Assembly (NCBI GenBank): GCA_017506865.1
Contig: JAFCMP010000005.1
Coordinates: 1-64,000 of the forward strand
DNA from: Tribonema minus
Lineage: Eukaryota > Sar > Xanthophyceae > Tribonematales > Tribonemataceae
Direction of reading: 5' to 3'
DNA: 64,000 bases
Shown here: in pieces, positions 1 to 8,500 of the stretch
How positions within the stretch are numbered: the stretch's first letter is position 1
How the letters are laid out: each line of letters opens with the position of its first letter
Notes under the pieces: model-generated
The model's database searches: none
What the model saw: the letters and a program-made list of their open reading frames with translations, nothing else
What the model was told of the DNA's origin: nothing
Made by a program: the position numbers and the translations under genes

Positions 1-630
1 CACGTGGACCCATATAGGACATCGAGGGTAGACCCGTGCGGTAGCGCGCTGTGTACACCAGCTTGCGCGCCGTACACTATCACGTCACGAACGCACCAGA
101 GTCTCCCGGGAGAACGCGCGGAGATCCTTTAGGGGGGACACGTGATAGCTTGTGTATCAGAAGTCACAGAAACGGTAGTGACTTGTCATAGACAGTGTTA
201 AGTGGTTGCACTCGAGAAGTCTCGAGAATAAGCGCACAAAGGGGCATGCGCTGCCACTTTTCTGGCTGTAACGGTTGCCTATGACTAGAATAAAACCCTA
301 CCGCATGCTCTTCCTTAGTAATTTGCTCTAAAGCTGATATGACTAGCTTTTTGCAAAGAAGGGGGAGAGGAGTCTAGCTTAAGAGCAAAGCGATGCAATT
401 TTGCTTCATGATTGTACGGCCGCAATTGTGTTGCAGAATTGACAACGCGGTCGATCTGTACAACTGCTATGTCAAACTGGCTGGCTTGCAGTTCAGAGTG
501 CCCTAGTAGCATCAGACCTCGTGCAGAGGCGTGCGGGGCATAGACGGCTCGTGCGCTGACAATTTAAAATCATGGTTTTGTCGTCGCACTCAGCTTCATG
601 CGCGTGAATCGTGTGCAGGATACACCATAA
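1..630 (+). other. 5' leader of the retrotransposon
   Basis: No convincing gene is present. The stretch runs directly into the Gag start and is probably untranslated leader plus whatever follows the 5' LTR. A purine run at 353-371 shares 14 bases with the purine tract at 10859-10872 near the 3' end. I saw no primer-binding site that I could assign to a tRNA. A short ATG frame at 611 overlaps the ORF1 start in another frame and is probably not used. Confidence 0.5.
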
Positions 631-3600
631 ATGGTCAAGACTGACCATGGCTCCAAGAAGCCAACGAGTGGGTCAAGCCGCAGCGGAGGTGTTAGTGGCG
701 GTGCTAGGCCTGCTGGCAGCACTGCTGCTAAGAGCAACAAGGGCGGTCAGCGCTCCGCTACGCGCCCCGCACCAAGCTCGGGTGACAAGCCGTCACGCCC
801 CCCTCCCCGGCCCGCGGCAGCGTCCGCACAACCCAGCCAGGTCGGTGCCAGCGCGCCCGACACGTCTGCCTCGGTACGGTCCACAGAATCAGTAGTCACT
901 GGTGCCGCACCTCCTTTTATACGTAATTTCGCTGAGTCCAGCGACGAGCCCGGCGGTGGCGGCTCAGAAGCCGAAGCCATAGTGGCAAGGCAGTTACGTT
1001 TGAGGCAGAAAAGAGAACAGCTTGCAGCAATGGGCATTATGCTTAGCGAAGCCCAGGTAGCAGAAGGCGAAGAAGCTTTTGCACGTGCAGCTGTTGAGAA
1101 AAAACTCGCACCAACGAAAAGCCCACGCAAGACACCGCGTGCAGCTGCAACAACCGCGCCAGTTGTGCCGGTAGCCGCGCCAGCTGTGCCGGCAGCGCCC
1201 GCGAAGTCTGCGGCGCCAGCACCTGCAAAGTCCACAGTGCCAGTTGCAGCACTGGTTGCGCCCGCGGTGGCCCCACCTAAGGTCGCGCGCAGTCAGCCGG
1301 CCAAGACGTCGGTTACGCGCGGTGCACGGGCCCCAGTTGCGGCGCCTGAAGTAGCACCGGCGGCTCCGACGCCTCAGAGCTCCAAGCCGTCAGCTAGGCT
1401 AGTGGCTCCCACATACTATACTGCACCAGCGAGGGCCCCTGAAGCCTCAGATAAATCGCCTGTGACGCAGCCGCGTCGGGGTGCAAGTGGTAAGGCGCGG
1501 CGTGTGCCAGTTGTGCCACGTAGCGTGCCAGTCGTGCAAAGTGCGCCAGTTGTGCCACGTAGCGCGCCCGTCATACCGCGAAAGCCAGTTGAGCAACAAG
1601 CGGCAGAGCGACGGAGGGCAGTTAGGCAACTGCTCGAGTCTTCTGAGTCATCTGGTGATGAGGGTGGTGTGCCCTTTGATCCTGAGGGCACAGATGAGGC
1701 TTATGACCAGTGGCGTGAGGGCATCGAAGCTCGCGTCGAGGCACATCAGCGAGCTGCCAAGGCCGCCAAAACGGCTGCAACGTTCGCCGAAATTCACGAG
1801 CGTGCCCTTTACGAACGCCTTGGCGAGCTCCAGCTTCGCGTCACCAGAGCTCCTAGTGAGAGCAAGAACATGGTGAAGAACTCACTGCTGCCGATGGCGC
1901 GGACGTTCGCTGCGGAGCAGGCCGAAGAGGTGCGCAAGCATAATGTTGCACTTCTGGAAAAACGTGGTCATGACTTCAAAGCTAGCCAGTTCGGCGAGCT
2001 GCTGACCATAGGTGAACACCGTAAGCGGTCCAATAGTTGGCATCGCTTCGCCTTCGGCACAGGCGACGGTGAGGAGGCGGAACTCTGGCGAATGCTAAGG
2101 GAGTTCGAGAACACGCCTCTGGTCACCGAGGAGGCGCGCCTAGCTGCGGACACTTACCCGCGCAGCCTGGTGACGCACCCGTTCCTCAACACTGACGGGC
2201 ACTCCGACACGTCGGACGACGACGCAGCCGGCGCAGCTGCGAGTCCGCGTGAAGATGGCGCAGTGGCCGGCGTAGCCACCAGCGCATCGGCTCTAGGTGA
2301 GAGCATTAGGACTGCGGGGGCAGTAGAACCCTCGTACTCCTCAGTTGCCATGACGGTGCGGAAACCCAAAGTTGACTTGAGGGGTTTCGGCGGCACTGGC
2401 GTCGTCATTGTAACGCAAGTAGGCAGGCTTGAAGCTTCCATTAGAGCTTTTGAGCGTAGCTGCGACACGCGTGGCGTGCCCAAGTCGGCCTACTCAGAAG
2501 CGCTGTTGCAGAGTCTGACCAAGAGTCAGTACGCTGATCTGACCAGCGCAGTCACCAATGAGCGCACGGGAATGCTAGAAACTCGTGCGTTTAGTGATTT
2601 GTCTTATGAGCAGATGGTGCAATGCCTTACGGCAGCGTACGATAGCACATCTGCCAGGCAAATAGCACTTCAAAAGTATCATGAACTCACGCGTACCTCC
2701 GGTACCAGCCCCGAAGTGTGGGGCAGGGAGGTAGTTGCAGCCGCGCACGACGCCGGCTGCGCGGACAACCAGCAAATTGTTCGTATGAAGTTCGTTCATG
2801 AACTGCCATTATGCTGCCGTCAAGAAGTAAACGGCATGTATGAGACCTGGGATCTAAAGAACACCGCTTTTCCCAAGGTCGTGGCAACTGCCCAGCAAAA
2901 GTGGCAGGCAGCGCCTATTGACGAGCGCGAGACTCGAAATGTTGTGTCTGCAATGGCCGCGGCACACATCTCAACCCCCCCCTACTCTGACACAGGCAAG
3001 CGCCCTGCCAAGGATGGGTGGAGCGTGGTCAGTAACGACCATCGCTATAAAAAGAAGAATAAGCTTTCGGCTGTTCGCGCTGTGTTGGCGGGGCTGAGCG
3101 CTAACGAGCGTCGCCAGCTTGGAGTCAGCGACCGCGCGCCGCAGGGCAAGGCTAGCTCCGCAGGCGATAACGGCGGCGGCGGAGCCAAGCCCCAGAGCAA
3201 CTTCAAGTGTCTTGGCTGCAGAGTGAACCAGGGAGACTGGGACACACTTATGCGGCACAAGACTACCTGCCCTCAGTGCATTGCGCACCGAAAGAGGATG
3301 GCAGAAAAGCACCGCCAAGGTGAATCACACTTGCAGTTGTCTGCTGCCTTGGTAGGAAGTGACTTGCCTGCTGCAAGTTCAGCATCAGCAATCAGTGAAT
3401 TGCCTGGTGTAGTTAGAGCAGATGCATGTTCGGCACAGGTAGCTGAGCATGCCACTGACGCTGTTTACGATGTCTCTTTGCGCGCACAGATGGCGGCAAT
3501 TGAGGGTGGGCCAGAGCCACCACCCAGAGTTATCAAACACGCGTCTATCTGCTGTGGGGCGCTAGGAGGCGCCATAGCTGGGGGTAAGTTGACCTCTAGA

Positions 3601-5580
3601 GCAGGTTTTGTAACACGCACAGTGCTTGCAGTTGACAAGAATGTCAAGGCAATTGAGGCTCTGCATGAAGTTCATCCAGAAGTGCCCACAATGACTGCAT
3701 GCATGACTGATGCGAAGGTTGTTGCACGTCTTCTTGACGAGAAACCTGACATCACCACCATCTCCCCGCCCTGCACAGATTTTTCGGCAGAGGGCAAGAA
3801 GGTCGAGGGCGAAGCTGCCGAGTGCACGGTCCATGCCGCACGGCTCATCGTGCGGGCCAAGCTTCGGGTGGTGTTGTATGAGAATGTGCCAGGAGTGCTA
3901 GTGTCACGCGCGTTTGCACGCGCAGTACGCATTCTCAAGTCGGCTGGTTACATGCTGTACATTGCCAAGTTAAAGGCTTCTGAGTTTGAAGTACCTTGCA
4001 GGAGGCAGAGGGTGTACATTGTCATAGTACCAGCAGGGGTGGCCTCACGTGAGGCGCTCCAGAGGTTCGGTGCGGTAATAAATACCAAGCGTTTACAAAG
4101 CAGACCCACATCTGTTCGCTCTCGCTTGCGCTGCCCCGAACGCACATTCTTCTTGCAACCACGCAGTGCTCAGCACCCTGGTGTTTTGGATGCTGATGGC
4201 TTGTTGCCTAGCCCAGTGCGCAGACTGCCTGGTAGGCCCACTGCGAGTTATGTTGCACATGCAAAAGACGCTGGTCCAGTGGCATCTGCCCGCTTGCTGT
4301 CGCTTGCGGAAATGGCAGTGCTCATGACGTATTATCATGAATTACCAGCGAGTGCATGCAGTAGTGATGTACGGCGTTACATTGCAGACTTGTTCATCCC
4401 AGAGATGGCATTTCACTTGTTCGTGGCAATTGAGGCCTCAGGCCTGTGCACACTGCCAGAACAACAGGTACGTTTGCCGCGTAGGTCAGACTCTACGTTG
4501 AGGCATTCAGTTGACTGCCCGCCCCCGTCTTGGTTGGCTGGTCAGAGTGGTTCGCTGGTGCAGGCCGCTACCGCGGTACACGCAGCGCCCTCGTCAAGTG
4601 CACACTGCTCAGCAGCAGTGGCGCGTAGCATACATGCAAAGGCGCATGATGCAGGGTATGCAGAGGTACCCATAATTCCGATGCGCAGTGCATGGGAAGA
4701 GCCAGAGGTAGACTTGGCTGTGGTGCAGCCCGGCATGGCTGACATCGTGGAAGTCGATGACTCTGACTCAGGGTCTGACTCTGAGTGGGACTCACAGTCA
4801 GTTATGAGCGTTTGCAGTAGCGCAGACGACATGGACATTGACACAGAAATCAGTGCTCCACCCATTGCGGCCGCAGCGGCACGCAAGAAGCTCGGCGGCG
4901 GTACAGACCCGCGCCTTGCCCCAGGTGAGTTGAAGGCAGCGCTCAGGCGCGCTGGCCTTGATGCTCAGTCTCTAGGCATATTAGACCATGTGCCAGGTGT
5001 CAGCAAGTTAGACACAGCCCCACCAGTGAGTGTGGCAGAGACAATTAAGAATCTCACAGAAGAGATCACAAAACCGAGGGAACCAGTCAAGTTACCTCAT
5101 GTAGACCTTGCAGTAGGGTCCCCTGAGCCTAGCTCGGTAGAGCGCTCCAAGTCGGAGGCTCCAGTGGAGTACATACGCCCAGTAGCCGGTGTTGTACCTC
5201 CAGGGCAGATGTTTGTGTCCGCGTCGTTACGCGTACAAAGCAACTCTCAGACGCCCAAAGAACTCTATGTGCGCGCCATGGTAGACTGCGGTGCGACCGT
5301 AACCATCATGGGCAAGCGCATTGCAGACAAGCTCCCCAACAGCTATGTATGTACACCTCAGCAAGGTGACTACACTGAGATCCTCTTGGCAGACGGCAAG
5401 ACGTCGCTGCAGATCAGTGGTGTGGTCAATGCATGGCTGCGGTTTAAGAACAAGATGTTCTTGCACAAGTTCTATGTGGTAAACGCACCCATGGACGTGC
5501 TCTTAGGTACGGATTTCTTTGCCCCGCATGGCTCAGTCATCTCGTATCACGGCGGTAGCCCAGCCTTCTTCCCAGGGTGA
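631..5580 (+). CDS. Retrotransposon ORF1: Gag - cytosine-5 DNA methyltransferase - aspartic protease
   Basis: 1,649 residues. Residues 1-330 are Ala/Pro/Ser-rich and disordered. Residues ~585-740 are helical and Gag-like. A Cys/His cluster (FKCLGC ... CPQC) at ~858-890 looks like a nucleic-acid-binding zinc finger. Residues ~970-1275 are a DNA cytosine methyltransferase. Residues ~1490-1649 are a retropepsin-like protease with DCGAT at 1552-1556 and a distal LLGTDFF motif. The frame ends at UGA 5578-5580, directly after the protease, and pol continues in the same frame. The start was taken at the first ATG of the open frame (ATGGTCAAGACT); upstream sequence supports no longer frame. A methyltransferase between nucleocapsid and protease is not part of the normal Ty3/gypsy plan and indicates capture by the element. 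Confidence 0.92.
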   Translation: MVKTDHGSKKPTSGSSRSGGVSGGARPAGSTAAKSNKGGQRSATRPAPSSGDKPSRPPPRPAAASAQPSQVGASAPDTSASVRSTESVVTGAAPPFIRNFAESSDEPGGGGSEAEAIVARQLRLRQKREQLAAMGIMLSEAQVAEGEEAFARAAVEKKLAPTKSPRKTPRAAATTAPVVPVAAPAVPAAPAKSAAPAPAKSTVPVAALVAPAVAPPKVARSQPAKTSVTRGARAPVAAPEVAPAAPTPQSSKPSARLVAPTYYTAPARAPEASDKSPVTQPRRGASGKARRVPVVPRSVPVVQSAPVVPRSAPVIPRKPVEQQAAERRRAVRQLLESSESSGDEGGVPFDPEGTDEAYDQWREGIEARVEAHQRAAKAAKTAATFAEIHERALYERLGELQLRVTRAPSESKNMVKNSLLPMARTFAAEQAEEVRKHNVALLEKRGHDFKASQFGELLTIGEHRKRSNSWHRFAFGTGDGEEAELWRMLREFENTPLVTEEARLAADTYPRSLVTHPFLNTDGHSDTSDDDAAGAAASPREDGAVAGVATSASALGESIRTAGAVEPSYSSVAMTVRKPKVDLRGFGGTGVVIVTQVGRLEASIRAFERSCDTRGVPKSAYSEALLQSLTKSQYADLTSAVTNERTGMLETRAFSDLSYEQMVQCLTAAYDSTSARQIALQKYHELTRTSGTSPEVWGREVVAAAHDAGCADNQQIVRMKFVHELPLCCRQEVNGMYETWDLKNTAFPKVVATAQQKWQAAPIDERETRNVVSAMAAAHISTPPYSDTGKRPAKDGWSVVSNDHRYKKKNKLSAVRAVLAGLSANERRQLGVSDRAPQGKASSAGDNGGGGAKPQSNFKCLGCRVNQGDWDTLMRHKTTCPQCIAHRKRMAEKHRQGESHLQLSAALVGSDLPAASSASAISELPGVVRADACSAQVAEHATDAVYDVSLRAQMAAIEGGPEPPPRVIKHASICCGALGGAIAGGKLTSRAGFVTRTVLAVDKNVKAIEALHEVHPEVPTMTACMTDAKVVARLLDEKPDITTISPPCTDFSAEGKKVEGEAAECTVHAARLIVRAKLRVVLYENVPGVLVSRAFARAVRILKSAGYMLYIAKLKASEFEVPCRRQRVYIVIVPAGVASREALQRFGAVINTKRLQSRPTSVRSRLRCPERTFFLQPRSAQHPGVLDADGLLPSPVRRLPGRPTASYVAHAKDAGPVASARLLSLAEMAVLMTYYHELPASACSSDVRRYIADLFIPEMAFHLFVAIEASGLCTLPEQQVRLPRRSDSTLRHSVDCPPPSWLAGQSGSLVQAATAVHAAPSSSAHCSAAVARSIHAKAHDAGYAEVPIIPMRSAWEEPEVDLAVVQPGMADIVEVDDSDSGSDSEWDSQSVMSVCSSADDMDIDTEISAPPIAAAAARKKLGGGTDPRLAPGELKAALRRAGLDAQSLGILDHVPGVSKLDTAPPVSVAETIKNLTEEITKPREPVKLPHVDLAVGSPEPSSVERSKSEAPVEYIRPVAGVVPPGQMFVSASLRVQSNSQTPKELYVRAMVDCGATVTIMGKRIADKLPNSYVCTPQQGDYTEILLADGKTSLQISGVVNAWLRFKNKMFLHKFYVVNAPMDVLLGTDFFAPHGSVISYHGGSPAFFPG
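3538..4455 (+). other. Embedded C5-cytosine DNA methyltransferase domain
   Basis: Lies within ORF1, residues ~970-1275. Motif I (SAM binding) reads ICCGALGGAIAGG. Motif IV is TISPPCTDFS with the catalytic Cys at residue 1048. Motif VI is YENVPGV (Glu1084). Motif VIII is RRQRVYIV (from Arg1124). Motif IX is RLLSLAEMAVLMTY (from ~1221) and a motif X-like segment begins near residue 1246. All are in the canonical order, with a short target-recognition region between VIII and IX. The family transfers methyl groups from SAM to cytosine C5. No BAH, CXXC, chromo or PHD domain is attached, so it resembles compact Dcm/viral-type enzymes more than host DNMT1, CMT or DNMT3. No catalytic residue is missing. 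Confidence 0.93.
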
Positions 5581-5583
5581 CTA
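5578..5583 (+). promoter_or_regulatory. Putative programmed stop-codon readthrough site (UGA CUA) between gag and pol
   Basis: The ORF1 stop TGA is followed immediately by CTA, and the downstream frame stays open in the same frame for 1,683 codons. UGA CUA is the classical efficient readthrough context of alphaviruses and several cellular genes. Readthrough would yield a single Gag-MTase-PR-RT-RH-INT polyprotein. No ATG suited to independent pol initiation lies near the junction (the first is in-frame at ~5608). Confidence 0.65.
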
Positions 5584-8500
5584 AAAGGTGTGGCCATACG
5601 CCCCATGCACGACAAGAATCGCGCAGACAACGCGAACGCGCATGCGGCAGCACTAGCCCGTTGCAAGGGCAATGGCAGCGCTGAGAGCACTGAGGCACCA
5701 GACAAGCCTCAGCAGTGCTCAGCTAGGATGGCATATAACACTGTACTGGCACCATCGTCGGAGACGATTGTGGAACTCACGCTGCTACCAAAGCCAAAGC
5801 GCGTGCAGCCCTATGAGGCATTGCTCATGCCACAAGAAACAGTGACTACAGAAATGATGAGAGGCAAAGGTGTTAAGGCAAATATCACCGCTCTCACTGT
5901 AAATGCCAGCGGCACGATATACGCTACATTGAGCAACACTTCAATGTACCCGGTTTACGTGCGCCGCAACACGTATTGGGGAAAAGTGACTCCAATTAAG
6001 GCTGATGATCTGCTAGAAGTGCAGACAGCTACTCAGCAGGCTCTAGAAGCCAAACTGCTAGTAATAGCAGCCAAAAGGCACTCTGAAAATGCTAAGTTAG
6101 TGGCAGAATTAGCTGCTAGCATAGGCAAGACTGCCAAAGAGGTTGCACAAGAAGTGCAACGGCTGGCAGACCTCAGCCAGCGCCACAATGACCAGCTAGA
6201 GAACTGCACAGATGCAGAGCTGGAGGAAATCCTTGTGAAAGATGGCAGGCTTGCGCCTCATTTGCAAGGAAGGGGGAAAGATGGGGTACTTTTGAAAACA
6301 AAAGCACTTGACATGCTAAAAAAGCACAGGAATGTCTTTGCTAAGGACCCTAAAAACCCTCGAGTCACTCAGCATTTTGAGATTGATGTTGACACTCAGA
6401 CGGCCGAGCCGGTGGCGGACAAGGCACGCCATTGGGCTTTCAAAGAAGCCGAGTACATCATGAAACAGATTCAGATGATGGCAAAGCGCCAACAGATTGA
6501 GCCATCAGCTAGTGCGTGGGCAAGCAACCCAGTACTAGTGGTTCAAGGCGACAAGATCCGCTTCTGCATAGACTTCAGGAAGTTGAATGCGGTCACGAAG
6601 CGTGATAGTCATGGCTTAGGCAACATGGATGACATGATGCGGGCTGTGCAAGGTGCGAGGATCTTATCTTCGTTAGATCTGGCAGCGGGTTACCATCAGA
6701 TCCCGCTGGCCAAGACGGCTAAGGCCAAGACGGCCTTCAGAGCCCCAGACGGCTCGTTGTGGCACTACAAGGTTGCGCCATTCGGGCTGGTGAACTTGCC
6801 AGCGCAGTTCACGAGATTGATGCACCAAGTGCTGGGAGATGCCTTAGGCTCCCACGCGCTAGTGTACATAGATGACGTGTTGGTGTATGGCACGGACATC
6901 GAGGAGCACATCGAGCAGTTAGATGATGTTCTTGGCCGCATAGGCGCGGCGGGCATGAGTGTATCTCGCCCAAAGTGTCAGCTGTTTCAAGCTGAAGTCA
7001 AGTTCCTAGGCCATATAGTTGGCGCCGCTGGAACAAGACCAGACCCTGACAAGGTCAAGGCCATGCTTGACATGAGCCCCCCACTGAAAGGCGGGGTACC
7101 AGACAAGCAGTTGGTACAAGTGGTTATGGGAGTGTTTAACTATTACAGGCGATATGTACCCAACTTTGGGGCGATATCAGAGCCTATAGTAGCCCTGACC
7201 AAGAACAAAGCAGTCATGGTTTGGGGGTCTGCGCAAGAGCGGGCTTTCAAGCGGCTGAAGAGTGCCATGTGCGACAGTCGCATAGTGATGCACCCAGATT
7301 TCAGTTTGCCTTTCGTATTGTACACCGACGCCTCCAAGACGGCGACGGCAGGTGTGCTTACACAGTTCAGACCTGTGAGTGAGGTCGAAAGGGCAACAGC
7401 GGGACAGCCATATGCTCACACGGGCAGGCGCCGCATAGCTGAAGGCGAGGAGGTCAGAGAAGTAGTCGTTGGCTACTTCAGCAAGCTGAACTCTGAACCC
7501 GACGCGAAGTTAGGAGCGACGGCAGTAGAGTGTCTGGCAGTAGTGCTGGCGCTCAACCACTTCAGGCCTTACATTTGGGGTAACCCCGTTACAGTGGTCA
7601 CAGATGCCGCTGCGCTCAGGTGGCTGTTGACGTTACAAGACTACAACGGCAAGCTACTAAGATGGGCCATGCGCATACAGGAGTATGACGTTACCATTCA
7701 GCACAGGCCTGGCAAAAGGAATGCCAATGCTGATGCCCCATCCAGGCTGCCACAGCAGGCAGAGTTAGATGCTGAGCGCTCTACGGAGCCAGCAGACGAA
7801 CAGTGGCCAGACGCAGTCCCGAGCATGGACGCACCGCCGTCAGGTGTGCGCTTTGCGGACGAGGCCACGAGAACGCACAAAGTGGCCGACGTGAACAGCT
7901 GTCGTGGGTACACGGCGGACGCACGTTACGGGCCAGCGTTCAAGTTCAACGAGGCCGTCGCCATATCAGGCGTAGTGGTCGCTAGGTTAGCCGCTCTGAC
8001 AGCTGTGGAGCTAGCGCAGTTGTTGGACAGAAGGCTAGATGACTCCACGGTGGAGGAAGCTGAGGTTGATGAAGTTGAGATCAACACAGCGTATGCAGAG
8101 CCAGTCAATAAGTACACCGGCTCGTGGGAGCATTCCCAAGCGCAGCGACTCTTAAGGCAGATCGCATGCGACAGGCGACGCAGCATCAGCTCAAAGAGGG
8201 CCAAGTGCAGCGTCACCACGGCTCAGCCGGCGGCAGACTCATTGGAAGAAGGAGAGATTCCAGAGGTAGAAGCTGCTGCTGATGCAGATGAGGCAGACGA
8301 GCCACCGGATGGCGAAGCTGTTTTAGGCAAGCGCAAGAAGACGCTGCCAAGGCCAGAAGTAGTGCAGTTGCTGAAACGGGTGGCCGAGGGAGACTCGCCT
8401 GCCACGCCAGCAATGCTCAGCAGAGCCGCATTTCTTGAAGTTCAGAAAGCGGACGGGTTCTGTCAAGCAGTGAGCAAGATGCTCATTGAGGGTGACATAC

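Noticed and set aside
353-371. Purine tract near the left end as the 3' end of another LTR element
   Set aside because: Only 14 bases are shared with the tract at 10859 and no LTR boundary or repeat follows; left as a note only.
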